This document shows, one piece after another, positions 35,301 through 48,079 of a stretch of DNA of 64,000 bases. The position numbers and the translations under genes are program-made. The notes below the pieces were generated by a model. That model saw only the letters and a list, made by a program, of their open reading frames with translations, was not told the origin of the DNA and searched no databases. Position 1 is the stretch's first letter; each line of letters begins with the position of its first letter. The stretch covers positions 682,001-746,000 of the forward strand of contig CM066298.1 of the NCBI GenBank assembly GCA_033816765.1, read 5' to 3'. This stretch comes from Nothopassalora personata (lineage: Eukaryota; Ascomycota; Dothideomycetes; Mycosphaerellales; Mycosphaerellaceae).

Positions 35301-35657
35301 AGTGTCGGGGTAGGGGCTTTAAAGAAGGTTAAGGTCGTAAAGAGAGAGAGGCTAAAGAACCGTCTAATGTGTGTAGTAGTAGTAGATGGATATGTTAGTA
35401 GCTCTAGTAATAGTGTTAGTGTTTCAAGAAAAGAGGGGAAGTAGTAGGTAGAGAGCTACGCTTAAGTATGCCTCTTAACGTATGTCCCTATAACCGTTAT
35501 AAGGCAGTAGCGCCGAGACCGGTCTTATAAGTAGTAAGAGCAGTGCCATTAAGGTTACACTAAAGGTCCGATGACCCTGTATATAACCGAAAACCAGTAC
35601 TAGTGACTACCTAGGTAAGCATTCGGTAGAGGCATGCCACGCTATTACGTAATCCGA

Positions 35658-35681
35658 TTTACCGGTCCCGGGACCGGTAAA
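35658..35681. repeat. Perfect 24-bp palindrome between pol and ORF3 of C
   Basis: Left half TTTACCGGTCCC followed by its exact inverse; identical to the copy at 39497-39520. It lies in the spacer after pol and before ORF3. Confidence 0.95.
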
Positions 35682-35829
35682 TGTAACTCTACTAACTAAG
35701 GTCTAACTAAGGCAAGAACACCCTATGAAGTAAAGTCTAGATAACCGAATCGGCTTAATAAACTAAAGGGCATGTACACCACATGCCTAAGGGAAGTAAA
35801 CTCCGTACGCTATTGCTAACTAATTAGTT

Positions 35830-38800
35830 CTTAGCCTCGATCCTACTAAACTGTGAAATTTCGGCTGTAGAAAGGTTATAAGGCCTAACCTATAGCTTCT
35901 TAGCTTCCGGTTTAGGATACGATCCCCTTTTGTTAACTCCTATAGGTAGCACGTCTTCGTCGGCGATAGGCTCGATCTCGTTCGAATTACTGCTATCTTC
36001 GCTATTAGCGACTTCTCCCTCCCCTATTACGAGATCGATCCCATTATTTAGGCCTAGTACTTCTATATTATCCGGGCGAAGCTCTAGAACTAGCTTAAGG
36101 TTTTCCCGTACCTAAACACCCTTTATTAGCGTGCTATTAAGTTCCTTAAGAATATAGGTACTAAATTCCCTAGAGACACTAGACACCCGATATAGACCTT
36201 ACTATCGGTAACCGATCTTACGTGAGAAGTTATCCTTATATAGCTTATCGAATCTTATAACAAGGTCGCCCTTCTAGAAACTAATAGAGTTAACATTCCG
36301 GTAAGAATTAAAGTAGTCCTTACTAAGTTCTCTTAGTCGCTTCCTTCGAGCATGTAGCTCTTCTAAACTAAGGTCTCGAGCCTAGAGTTAACGCGCACGT
36401 ATAGTAAGTAGGTCCTTAGTCGTTCTTACCGATCCCTATTAGTAATTCGCCTACGTCGGGTACTTAACCTCAATTGGTAGAATCGTGCGATAGCTATATA
36501 GGACCTAAGCTAGCGTTATTCTAGTAGTACGACAGATCGTAGTCCTATTAGCCTATAATACAGTAGGTACCTATTGCTCCTATCCGCGGTATATGTTCCT
36601 TATAAGCTTTACTAATGCTATAAGAATCGGACGGTGCCTAACCTCGACCGGAGCATTAGACTACGGATAGTACGGTAATATTCGGATCCTTCGAACACTA
36701 AGTCCTACGAGTAACCGCTTAACCTTAGCCGCGTAAACCGTAGCGTTATCGAGCACAATTTCAGTATAGTAGCCGTACCTATAGAAGACATCTTTATATA
36801 GAAACTTAGTAACCGTCTTAGAGCTAGGAGGTGCCCTTATTACTCTAGCCTCGATCTAGTTGCTAAGTGCTTCGCGCGTAACTAGGAGGTATCTATTTTT
36901 ATGCACCTAGACGGGGTCCGAGTACTACTTCTTACTAATGACCTAAGGGCTCGATAAGTAAAGCTTACTAGCGCGCTAGTTGCCTTCGCGAAACCTATAA
37001 GGAGCATAACTTTAAACCTACGTAGAGACATCGGCGAAGCACCCGTCCTAGTAATACCGATTAGAAATAAGGTTATATACGACCTTAGCGCTACGGTAAC
37101 CGTGTCTCTTATAGCACTCTATAACGATCTCCTTCTAAGCCTTATTATCGTTAATTATAAGTTGTAACGGTACTCCTCAGCGCTTCTAGAAGAACAGCAA
37201 TTGGTCCCGGATAAAGAAATTGACGCTCTTCTTTACTAGTCGGCGGTACTTAGTACGGGTAACACTATCGGGCCGGGTCCTAGTTTCTATTACCTAAGCA
37301 AGTTATTAAGAGCCCTTAGAATATTAGTCCCCGAGATGTCGTGTTTTCTAGATTTTAACTAGATAGGTGTCGACCGGCTCCGGGTACCCGAATAGCTTAT
37401 TATTAATCATCTAGTCGACTTCGTCTTCGTTAGCTTCCCTAGGTTCCTAAGGTGTAGAGGGCCTACAAGACAGGGCATCTAGGCTAGTATACCTAGCTCC
37501 CGTAACGTGCTTTACTTCGAATGTAAATAGCCTAATCTATACGACCTACCGGGCTATTACCGAGTTCGGTAGGTCCGAAGCCGGCCGGTTAAGCTACTAT
37601 ACAAGTGTCTTAGTATTAACCTTAAGGACAAAATCAACGCTAGTGATATATCTCTAGATCTTCTTAAGCCCCTTAAGGACCCTAAGGCATTCCCGCTTAC
37701 TAGTATTATATCTAGATTCTAACGCGTTCTAGATTCTACTCTTATACCGCACTAGGTAACGCCGTCGAGTGTTGTCTATTAATTCTTAAGAAACGATACA
37801 TCCCTATCTAGTGCCGCTAGCATTAACTAAGATAAAGATAGACCTAGCACTAGGTAAGTAGTAGAGGGTAACTAAGGCTAGAGCCTACATAAGGTATCTA
37901 GTAACCTCTTCTTTTAAGAACTGCTCATTTTCTATCTAGGTGAACTCGGCGTCCTTCTTTAGTAGCTTATACATTAGTCGAGCGATAATAACGAACTAGG
38001 GGATCCATATCCGGAAGTATATACATAGCCCTACATAGGTACGGACCTCCTTAATACAGGTAGGCGTAGGCTAATCTAGGATCTTAGCTACAACCTTTAG
38101 GTTAGGATAGCGACTATCCGGGCTAGTAACGTACCTAACAATCTTAAGCTTTTCGTATAACCATTAGGATTTGCCTCTAGCAACCACCGCACTAGCTCTC
38201 TCTAGGTTAGTAAGAACTAGATCTAGGGAAACAATGTGCTTAACGACCTATTTCCTTAACCTAGGCTCTACTTCGGCATTCCTATAGTCCTCGGTTAGTT
38301 CCTTAATACCGATGTTATCGAGAAACGGCTTCGCTCGATGCGAGATATAATTAAGTAGAATCTTTGTTACCGTACGCACGAACTAGGTAACTGAATTAGT
38401 AGCTCCTTAAGGTAGAGTCGTGTTGCGTACTAGGCTAAGAGGGGTTATAAAGGCTATTAAGTCCCGGTAGGACTCATCTAAAGTAATCTAGTTATAACCT
38501 AAAAACAGGTCTATAAGTGAAGCGACTCGGTACCCGGTAAAATCCTCTAAGAAGCTATCCGTGTCCGGTAGAATGTTAGTATTGCGCATAGTAACCTTAT
38601 TTAGGAGTATAGCTAAGTTAATTAACCGATATAGTACATCGCTTCTAGAGGCATTAACCTTCTTTACGACTAGAAACTAGCTATTAGAGTATACCCCTTA
38701 TAAGTATTCTAGGATGTTGTTCTTAATCCGGGCTCTAATTATGCGCTTAACAATCGCCCTAAGACTTGGGTGTAACCGGATAGGGCGTGCCTACTATAGC

Positions 38801-39175
38801 CTATAAGGGACCGTGTTAATCTTCTAAGGTAGCATACCGTCGTGCCTAATTTGCCTTATGTAACTAAAATCCTAAGCGAGGACTGCCTCCCGGTTATAGA
38901 GCATCTTATCGAATAAGGCCCTTTCTATTAGCAATAGCTTAATGCTAACCTTAATTAAGGTAAGTCGTTCTAGAGTAATCCGGCTACCTCGCTTAATACT
39001 TAAGAATTTCTTAGTTAAGTACTTCCTATCGAACGGACCTTGTCCTTTAGGCATCTTAGACTCTAGGTATAGCGCCCTACGCTTCTATTCTATATCTCCC
39101 TTAACTCGTGATTCTAGGCGTTCGTAAACGCTCGCGTCTACTAGCTTCTTCTTATCCGCCTTACGCTTATACATC
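35830..39175 (-). pseudogene. Element C pol remnant (RT, RNase H, integrase)
   Basis: Minus-strand frame with TAG/TAA stops, starting near MYKRKADKKKLVDASVYERL at 39.17 kb. Reverse transcriptase is clear at 38.8-38.3 kb: FLVVKKVNASRSDVLYRLIN, LIDLFLGYN-ITLDESYRDL and GATNSVT-FVRTVTKILL. The catalytic pair falls in a FLDNIG context near 38.3 kb rather than the YMDD form of the other elements, with the second Asp apparently changed to Asn. RNase H and integrase are expected across 38.0-36.0 kb by order and length; I did not pin their catalytic residues. No chromodomain was seen. Confidence 0.7.
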
Positions 39176-39496
39176 GTAAAGACCTACGGCATCCTAATGT
39201 TAGCTATATGTTAGCCTACTTACTACTTCCGTACCTAAGCATTTAATGTAGATTGCCTTAGGATCTCGGAGGGCTAATCTCCTTAAACTAAATAAACGTT
39301 AGTAATAGAATCTCCCTTAAACGCGCCTATTCCAATTTCTACAACTCGTTCCTTTATTCTAGCACTTCTAAGCAATCCTAATAAGTGAGCTAAATGGTTA
39401 CTAGGCGTTAGAGCCTTACCGGGTTCCTATAGATGCGTCGTGCCTTCCTTTAGCTACGTCGTGCCGTAGTCGTATCCGTTTTCCTTACTATAGCTA

Positions 39497-39520
39497 TTTA
39501 CCGGTCCCGGGACCGGTAAA
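39497..39520. repeat. Perfect 24-bp palindrome between gag-protease and pol of C
   Basis: Identical to 35658-35681 (half site TTTACCGGTCCC), in the spacer before the pol start. Confidence 0.95.
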
Positions 39521-39559
39521 TTAAAGTCCGAGGTTTCTCCGAGATAGTGCGAGAACCTC

Positions 39560-42500
39560 ACTAATTTTATTAAATCCGGCTTTAGCAAATCGGTAGGTTA
39601 AGCGCCGTAACTTAACCTACCCTTCTATTTCCCGACGCTTTTAACAGTTCTTAAAGGGTCTTGCACCTATCCGAGCTAACTAGGGTAGTAAACATAACAC
39701 TTTTACCTTTACGGCTAGTAATAGTCCCCTCCTATAAACTATTATCGCAGTTACGGGTAGTGAGCCGCACCTTACGGGCCTACGGACGTCCTAGGATTGT
39801 TAGTGAGTTTAGATCCGAGGAGATAAACATGTCCACTTAGTAGTGAACCCTAAATACCTAAATATCTAAATTGCCTATAACACCTTTAAACTAGGCCCGC
39901 CCTCTAGCACCTCGAAAGGTAAGCTAAGTACTCGACATTACTAGTAACCTAAACCTATAAGCGTTCCTCTAGCCGATGATATTCACCTCGGAACCCTTAT
40001 TAATTAGGCACCTAATCTAGTTCTTGTTTATCCTAAACTCCGCTACTACCTAAGGACTAGGGACTATAGTAAAGTTATTAAGGACACTAGAGAGCCCGAT
40101 TTTCTTAACGTCCTTATATAGCTTAGTAGTAGGGACCGCACCCTTAGAGTAAAGCATAGTTAAATACACTCCGATATACTAGGCCTAACTATCTTCGCGG
40201 AAGACCTCCTTATCGTACTTAGGTTTATCTTTATAGGTAACTACTTATCTAGTGCAAACCTTAGGATTCTTTCCTATAAGGCGTCGTACTGTAGCGAGCT
40301 TCTCCTAAAGGGCGGGGGTGTTAGTAACGCGACCGAAGAGGGTAGCCTCGAACTAGCGACTATATCAAAACTAATCTTAGGCGTTCACATTAGGAAACGT
40401 TATCTAGAGGATCTAATTAATCTAGTAGATAATACCCTCTTCCTTTATAACCGGGCTATTACTAGCTAAACTATATTGTCGGACGTAGTTATTAATCCTT
40501 ATAGTCTTAGCATTCTACATACACTTCCTTTATGCGAAGGGGGCGTTCACGGGACTAATAGGCATATCCTTAGGCAGTCCTTTATTAGCATCGTTCCCTA
40601 ATCTATTTACTTAGGCATCATTTCCCCTTCCTAGGGTTACCCCGGATTTAGCTAATAATTGAGTTTCGCTCATTTAAGCACTAACTTCGTTAATCATTTC
40701 AACCTCCTACTAGTTAATCTTAGCTTACCGGATCTCCTGTTCCAATTGTAGGCGAACTTTCTTAGTAGCCTTAGCTCGGGCTCGTAGATCCTAGGCTAAG
40801 GACCGGGTCCTCGGGTACGGATTCTTTAGAAAGCCTACGGGTGCCTTCCCTTTCACTTTGTTAGACTACATAGGATAGGCAGATACCTCGTTAAGTTCGC
40901 CTAAGTCAATCGCCTACTCCGCTTCACTTTCTCCGAATAAGACCTAATATATCCTAGTAGCCTTCTCCGTTTAGCTAGACCGTGCGTCCTAAGGGCTATA
41001 CTCCATTAAATGCCTAAAGTTAGGAGGGGGCTTAGAATAATTAGGAGGCGTAACCTTTATTACCCTAGTATAGTCCCTACCTATCTATTGCTTACGCAGT
41101 ACGGGAATCTCATACTAGTTATTAAACTCGATCGGCCTATAATGTTCTTCGAGTAGAGGGAGCATATAGAGCAGTTTCGGTTTACTGTAGTCCCTCCGAA
41201 AGTTGAACTTAGTAGGACGTGGATCGCCTTCTTTCCCTAGATACTACTAGTTGTTCGGGGCGAGGTATACGTAGCCCCGGGATATTAAGGACCTTATCGC
41301 CCTACAATTACTAGCCTAGTACTTCGAGCTACTATAGTTATAGTAATAACTATCTATCGCTTTAGACTGTTCGCGATTCTGCGATGGGGGACGCTACATT
41401 GCGTAAACCTATAGTTTAGTATCTAGGTCGTGCCTCTCCGGTTACATAGAGCGTTAATTCTCGCTCGGGTAGAAGGTACCCGCGTCCGCGACGCGACCGC
41501 GCTAGTACGTACGTATGCTTATTTTAGCTACCTTCTAGATTAGGTTATTATTAATAATAGTCCTAGAGGTGGCCTTCTTAAGCGTGTTAATCTTAGGCTT
41601 AAGGCGCGGCATTTGCTTTACGACTAAGCGGTATAGCTAAGGTAAAGTAAGAGGGAAATCTATATGTATAGCTTTCCATCCCTCCTTACTATCTACGATA
41701 CTAGTAGCTTCATCGAGAATCCTCTAAAAGTCCCTAAACTTCTTAGGTTACTTTAGGTGAAGCCCGTAAGCCTTGTAGACCGCTTTCGCGACTGCCTCTA
41801 GCAATTCCTAAAGGAGAAGGCGACTCCGGGAGCTATTATCTAAATCCTTAGGTTCAATTAGGTCACTTTAAGGATATAAATAGGCGGATAAATTCCTTCA
41901 CATCTTGTTCTTTAGGCCTCTTACCTTACTACGCCCTAATAATCTCCTTAAGATATTCCCGACTCCCTAACATTAAGTAGGCGTCGAACCTTAAGAACTC
42001 TAATAAGAACGCCCTCCTAAAACGTGCCTTGTTAGTAAACTACCTAGGTAGTCTTATAACTACGCGCCGGATAGTAGTTTCGCAATTGCGCTTAAACCTA
42101 CCCCAGAAATTATCCTTCTTAATAGATGCCTGAGGCGGATACTAGTCTATTAGGTTGCTAAACCGCTCCTAGAACTTAGTAGCATTAGTGCTATTAAAGA
42201 ACGGATTCTTAGCACCTCCTAGAGGTAGGAAGCGAGGGCTAGCGTTTTCTATTGCTACTACTAATCGTCTAAAGAGGGCAGTTATAGTATCTATTCCAAT
42301 TGTACTATTCATTCCTACACCTATACCCAATTTAGCAGCGCTAGTTCCGCTTCTCCCTTCTTTACTAGATTTAGGTGTTTCCCCTTCCTCCGATTCCTCT
42401 ATCCCCTTATAAGGGATAGAATCCCTATAGATCCCTTCTATTTTCGTAGGGTTTATAGGCTGTTCGTAGCCTCTACCTATGTCGGTAAAGGTACTAAGTT

Positions 42501-42560
42501 TTTCTAGTGATGTAGCCGTATCTATTATTACGTAGTGCTTACTTTAGAATGTACTAATAC
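39560..42560 (-). pseudogene. Element C gag-protease remnant
   Basis: Minus-strand frame of about 3 kb with RIP-type stops. The upstream half is gag-like: Lys/Arg-rich helical sequence such as KEFIRLFISLK near 41.9 kb and ELLEAVAKAVYKAYGLHLK near 41.8 kb. The downstream half contains a protease active-site remnant near 40.0 kb (CLINKGSEVNIIG, from a DSG-type motif). Gag forms the capsid shell of the particle and protease matures it. A zinc knuckle was not identified with confidence. Confidence 0.6.
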
Positions 42561-42579
42561 TAGTTGTTGCTTAATAGGA

Positions 42580-42740
42580 CCTTGTAACCGTAATTGTTGC
42601 TAAATACCTTAGACCTTAAGTGTTTTCGACCTTAGTCGACCTTAACCGTGGACCTTGACCTTAAACCTTAACCTTAAGTAATAACCTTAACCGTGAACCT
42701 TAGACCTTAAACCGTAATTTTAACCTTATAAACTGGATGC
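42580..42740. repeat. Degenerate ACCTTA/AACCTTA repeats in the leader of C
   Basis: About a dozen copies of ACCTTA or ACCGT-type hexamers at irregular spacing lie just inside the 5' LTR of C. They resemble, but are not, the telomere repeat CCCTAA. Confidence 0.7.
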
Positions 42741-42792
42741 TAATACGCTACCGGGTGTACACTTAATACCCCCCCTTATTAACTACTAAAAT

Positions 42793-43163
42793 AATGTCTA
42801 CTAACCACCCTATGTAGGCCTATCTAAGTTGTAGTGGTGTGGAGCGGCGCTTATGTAAGTAGAGGTATTTGCCGGTCCCGGGACCGTGAAATCAGGTCAC
42901 GTGACGAGTAGCGCAGTAGCTAGATAAAATAAGAGGATTAGCGGACCTAAACCCCTATGCTCTCTACTCGAGAGGTATGAATTGAATTGTTGCCTTAATG
43001 CTACGCTTATAATGCTTAGCTACGTAGTATATATCTTTAATAGCTATACTAGGTCCTACTAGCTTACCTAAATGTCTAATTAAACCTAAATAAAATTAGG
43101 GCAAGTTGGACCTAAGGGACCCCCTCTAAACCTAAGGTTAACACAACCCATTAGTCGTTAATA
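42793..43163 (-). repeat. 5' LTR of element C
   Basis: 371 bp, uninterrupted and less mutated than the left copy; contains the palindrome variant at 42868-42891 and is followed by TSD CTAGT. Confidence 0.9.
42868..42891. repeat. Imperfect palindrome in right LTR of C
   Basis: Core CCGGTCCCGGGACCG as in the two internal copies, arms TTTG and TGAAA imperfect. Confidence 0.85.
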
Positions 43164-43168
43164 CTAGT

Positions 43169-44183
43169 AGTCTAATACTGCTCTCGAGTTTACTAGTTCC
43201 TTATTGTATTATATTAAATTGCTCGCGGCGCACTATATTTTTCTTTCCGCGGCAGTTCTTCGCTATATAGCCTTCCTTACTATAGGCATAGTAGGTAATG
43301 CTTCCTTTCGAACTCTTTCGGTTAGGAGGTCTCTTTCTTCCTTATCTCTTTAGTAGTTTCCCTCGCTCGGTATTATTAAAGGTTCTCTCCTAGTCTATCG
43401 CGTCTAGGTCCCGAGTGTTAGTGTTTCTTCTACTATATCCGATCCTATTGTTACTAGGTCGGAAGGATTTCCCTAGGTTCCTCGTATACCGCTTTCCCTA
43501 GTATAGCTTATATAGCTAGTCGTCTAGGTAAATCGCTACCTATATTAAGTCGTTAAGCGTGTCTTACCTACCGCTATAGCGCATAAGCTCGGCCTTAACG
43601 GAGTCCTTAAGTCCCTCTCTAAACGTATCCACTAAGGATTTGTCGTTCTATCCCGTAATAATCGAGTATTCCTTAAACTTAGTAGCGTACTCGGCTACTA
43701 AAGTTTTCTAAGTTATTCCTTTAATCTCTCGGATAGCCGTGTTTTGTTCGTTAGAAATTCTAAAGAGCTTCTTAAGCTCTCTTTTAAAGATCGAATAGCT
43801 TCTAAACATTCCGGTCTTATCCTTAGTTATACGACTATCGAGATAGCCCCTAAGATATAGCTTTATCTAGTGTTAGGCTCGTCCCCTAAGAAAGGTAACG
43901 GCAAACAGCGTGCGCTAGTCCGCCTCTAACTTCTTATAGAATAAGATATACATGTCTATCTAGTTAAGCTAGTCGTCGAGCTTGCTTTAGTCTCTAAAGT
44001 AGAAGTCTAGTTTAGCTACCTTAAAGTTAGTTTCTTCCTTAGCGTCGTTAGCTTCGTCGTCGTCGGACGTAATTATCCTATCGGGATTCCTAGGTCTTAG
44101 GCGGCTGCCTCCTACCTTACTAGGGGCGGGAGTTCCCCTTCCGTTACTTATCTATAAAGTACTTATCCTTAGGGCGTTTAAAG
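43169..44183 (-). pseudogene. Element B gag fragment with zinc knuckle
   Basis: Minus-strand start of gag just inside the 5' LTR of B. It ends in a zinc-knuckle remnant near 43.3 kb (ITYYAYSKEGYIAKNCRGK) followed by NIVRREQFN, nearly the same as in D (58.5 kb) and E (49.0 kb). The frame is then broken by the insertion of C at 43.16 kb. The bases next to the LTR (44183-44174, CTTTAAACGC on the minus strand) are the likely primer-binding site. Confidence 0.75.
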
Positions 44184-44565
44184 TGTTATAAACCTCCGAG
44201 GTAGGCTAACTATAGAAGGAGATAGTCTATTACGTAGATTAGGCTTCTTTAGAGAGTACTAAACAAGGTATAGGAGGTAGGCAATAACTAATAAGAATAG
44301 GTGTATTCTAACTAGTAAGGTTATAACATAAGTTGAACGCTTCGAAGGCTATAGGGCATTTCGCTACGTTCCTAAATACAAAGGAATATATTATCTAGAT
44401 CTATAGTATCTACCTACAGATCCTACAGATCCGGAGGGTCTATAGTGTCTATCGAGGGAGCGACAGATCCTCTATATAGGGGATCTGTATTACGAGACAC
44501 GGATCCTAATGTCGTTACGTACTAGTACGGGGGAGCCTTAGGCCTATCGCGCTTAGACCGTAACA
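44184..44565 (-). repeat. 5' LTR of element B
   Basis: 382 bp, matching 17177-17558 along its whole length, followed by TSD CCCGC (44566-44570). Confidence 0.92.
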
Positions 44566-47500
44566 CCCGCCTACGGGTCTCGTACGTATCGTTATTAGGG
44601 TATAAGTAGTTAAAGTTATAGTTACCCGGTTAACTAGCTCGAGGGTTTAAGAAGTATACCCTCTCCCTCCTTTTCCTTCTTTTTTCTTATACTACGTTCT
44701 CGTAGCGTACCGTACTCGTACTACTAGAGATCTACTAGCTCCTTACTAGCGACTATCTAGCGACCCGCTAGTACTACTATAGCTTTAGAGGAAGCTATCT
44801 AAGACTAGCTCCGCTAGGAGGCCCTTATAGGGGGCCTATTAGCACTACTAATACTATTACTAGTACTACTATAGATATCTAGCGCGCTTAGCGTACTAGA
44901 TACGCTAGCGAAGCGTAAGTTTAGCGTATTAGGGCCGTAGACCCCTAAGTTATTACTAGCTAAGCGTCTAGGTATAGATATTAAGATATATATACGGTAT
45001 CTCCTATACTTTATAACTAGTAAGTATTTACTACGCTCTTCGCTTACGATACGCTTACTAATAGTATAGTAGACGAGTAGGATATATATAATAGTATTAC
45101 TACCGGTAAGTTACTTAAGAAGTATAGGCGCTATAGGGATAATAGGTACCTATATATTAGTAATACTAGCGTCGCTATCGCGTAGATAGTAGCTTACCTA
45201 CGTACTACCCGCGCCTAGCGCGATAAGCCTATCTAGGGGCTTAGTAACTCTATTACTAAGTAGGAGTAGGATACTCTAGACTAGTAGTATAAGCTCTACG
45301 CCTAGCTAGGCGAGTAGATCTTAGAGGTAAGTACTACGCCTCGCTAGCGCTTCCTACGCTCGCTACGTACGGCGTACTATCGCTCCTTATATAAATTAGC
45401 TAACCTCCTCCTAGGCTAAGAGGCAGTTTAGCGCCTATAAGAATAAGCGCTTAGGCGATACCCGTGTACGGTTCGCCGGCGCCTCCGCTACTACTACCCC
45501 CTCCTCCGCCGCCGCTACTACGTCTATAGTTCTATAGTAAGAGTAGAATAGGGCCCTTAATAGGCTCTTCGAGCTCGGTCGTACCGTAAGTACTATATAT
45601 ATTATATACGTGTTCTATACTAACCGTAGTTATAGTTCCTATAGGCTAGAAATATCTATACTACTACGGCCGATAGGGCCTTCTTACTACTAGCCCTACG
45701 GGGCGAGTATAATAAGGAGAATAATAAGGAGGATAATAACGAGTAATCGCGCGCTCCGCGTATATTAGCCACCTACTACGCGCCTATCTTCTATCTACGT
45801 AGCGCTATTATACGCCTATAAAAGTTTACTTTAAATAAATAATCTTCTCTCTACTCTTCTCTCTCCTTACCTCCCTCTCTAATGTTATTACTATCGGGGG
45901 TGTTTACTTAACTAAGTAAGCGAGCCTTTTGATTAGATAGAGTATACCACGAGTTAGTATCTTATATATAGGTTATAGCTAATGTTACTATCGCCGGTAG
46001 AGGCTACTATTAATATAGATACTATCGGATAGGCCTCCCCCCTATATTATTAGTAAAAAGAGGAGATTATGTCTAAAGGGTAAGGTCCTTATATCCGGCT
46101 ACCGAAGGGTTAAGGCCTAAATATATAATCTATAACCTTACTTTAGCGCCTTATACGGCCTTCGTAGATACCTTATATTCGACTACTATACGCGTAGCCT
46201 TCGCGGATCCTTCTACCGGCTTATACCGTCTTCGCTAACGCCTTATATTCGGCTACTATACGCGTAGTATTCGCGAGTCCTTATACTAGCTCCTAGCTAT
46301 TATATTCCTCTAGCTAGCCCTTCTATCGTACTAGGTACTATACCTTACCCTTATACTTACGCTTTCCTAGTACTACCTCTACTTTATATTCCCCGTCCTT
46401 ATTAGCGAGGGGTATAGTACCTCTATCCTTCTCGCTACCCGCGTACGGCTCGAGGAGGGATATATAGAATATATTATAAATTCTTAAGTCGGCTAGTAGT
46501 ACTAGGCGGTACGCCTACGAACCAATAGCATTAATAATGCGGTACGGTCTAATAAACTTCGGACCTATCTTCTTCTTTAGTAATACTAACCTTAGGTTCT
46601 TTATAAATAATAAGACTATATCGCCTATGTAATAGCTCTTAGCCTTATAAGTCTTATTATAGTAGCGAGTCTAGTCGGCTACTACGATTTCCTAACGCTT
46701 CGTAAGCGTAGCGCGTATTTCTCGTATACGGTTAACCAAGTCTACCGCTACTAGTACCTCCCCTTCCCGGATCTCGCCTCGAGATCCTATAGGTATTAGG
46801 GTAATCTTAGGTCTCTAACTATACGCTATCTCGAATAGGCTTATACGTAGCGTAGGGTAGACGCTATTGTTATATACGAATTTAGTAATAGCTAACTACT
46901 TAGCCTACTCTATCTACTTCTTACTATAGTAATAACGAAGGTACTATTCTAAGGTTTAGTTTACCCTCTTAGTCTAACCGTTAGTCTAAGGGTAAAAAGC
47001 TATAGATAGCTTACGCTTTACCTACGCCTCGAAGTAGAAGTTACTCTAGAACTTTCTCGTAAATACTAACCCGCGGTTACTTACTATACCCGCTAGGATA
47101 CTATAATACCGTACGACTTCGTCTCGTAAGATCCTCGTAAGCTCCGCGGCTATATATATCTTAGTCGTAGGAATATATAAGTCTATTTTAGAGTAGCGGT
47201 CGACAATTACTAGGATTATATTATATACGTATTCTCCTCGCTTACTTAGTAGTAAGTCCGTAATAAAATCTATAGTAATTTCTTACTATAGACCGTCTAG
47301 CCTAGGTAGTAGCTATAGCTCGCCGTAGAGTCGATAGCGCCTCGCCTTCGAGATCTAATACACTCTATAGTTTCTAATATACTCCCTTATATCCTTACTA
47401 AGTAATTCCTACTAGTAATAACGTCGTAGTAGCTCTTTAGTCTTTACTTTACTAAAGTGCCCTACTAATAGGTTGTTATAATATATATAGAGTAGCTATA

Positions 47501-47571
47501 CCCTTACTATATAATCTTTAGGTACTATAATCGCGTTTCTACGATAGACTAACCCGTCTTTTATATACTAG
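44566..47571 (-). mobile_element. Element A1 internal part (3' region, chromodomain, integrase)
   Basis: Continues A1 from 17176 and is collinear with A2 22920-25840. It holds the two-way open 3' region (44.6-45.85 kb), a polypyrimidine run near 45.85 kb, an extra ~120 bp near 45.95-46.07 kb absent from A2, the chromodomain (about 46.3-46.4 kb) and integrase (46.5-47.5 kb), all on the minus strand. CA/TG loss is more complete than in A2. It ends at ACTAG where element E is inserted. Confidence 0.88.
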
Positions 47572-48050
47572 TGTTACGGTCTAGACTAGAGGGCTACGTA
47601 AGACGTAGTATAGGAAGAAGAAGAACTAAAGGATAAGGACTAATCGCTAAAAGGATTAGAGGGCTATTAAGCCCTAATTACGTATACGACTATAGGGATT
47701 ATATATAGTCGTAGACGACCGTAGTAATAAGTATATAGTTAAACACGACTAGACGACTAGACGACCGGTCGTATAGACGGTCGGATACCTACTACTAGCT
47801 AGTATAAGAATCTCCTTTATATTTAGAAACGCTAAGAATCCCTTATAGTTTCGATGCATTTAACTCACTATTTAATATTACTGTTTAGAATACACTATAC
47901 TAACCTCTACCTTACCGCTACTTAAAGTCTTATAGACTAAGACAGCTACTGCTTTATTACTCTCCCTTAACTTCCTATCGGCCCGAGAATAAACCCGCTT
48001 AAGCTTATCTTCTTAACTTGTAATATTATTAGGTTATACTAAACCTAATA
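47572..48050 (+). repeat. 5' LTR of element E
   Basis: 479 bp, starts TGTTACGGTC, ends CCTAATA; followed by GCTTTAAACGC, the probable primer-binding site. Confidence 0.9.
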
Positions 48051-48079
48051 GCTTTAAACGCTCTCTAAGATAGGAGATC

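Larger units (their letters stand above)
30553..43163 (-). mobile_element. Ty3/gypsy LTR retrotransposon C with three ORFs, nested in B
   Basis: Bounded by 371-bp LTRs (left: 30553-30569 plus 31345-31698 after removing an insertion; right: 42793-43163) and by CTAGT on both sides (30548-30552, 43164-43168; one more matching A is possible). About 11.8 kb without the insertion. On the minus strand the order is LTR, gag-protease, pol, a long third ORF, LTR. A perfect 24-bp palindrome lies at each of the two ORF junctions and a near copy in each LTR. C is a different lineage from A, B, D and E by LTR and protein sequence. The exact terminal bases (AATG...AATA) are unusual, so the boundaries may be off by a base or two. 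Confidence 0.85.
17177..44565 (-). mobile_element. Ty3/gypsy LTR retrotransposon B, split by A2 and C
   Basis: Two 382-bp LTRs (17177-17558 and 44184-44565) bound this element, with the 5-bp duplication CCCGC immediately outside each (17172-17176 and 44566-44570). The uninterrupted target is present in A2 near 22918 (GACCCGCCTACGGG), which confirms the boundary. Pol reads on the minus strand. Removing A2 and C leaves about 7.9 kb. In the element's own order: 5' LTR, gag with zinc knuckle (44.18-43.17 kb), insertion of C, more gag with a coiled-coil segment (30.55-29.50 kb), insertion of A2, protease/RT/RNase H/integrase/chromodomain (22.6-18.3 kb), antisense ORF, polypurine tract, 3' LTR. Confidence 0.9.

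Noticed and set aside
42188..42412. Plus-strand frame of 74 codons in element C
   Set aside because: Shadow of the minus-strand gag frame; hydrophobic and Pro-rich because of complementary codons.
42580..42740. Telomere repeat tract
   Set aside because: Units are ACCTTA-like, not CCCTAA; irregular and internal to an LTR element.
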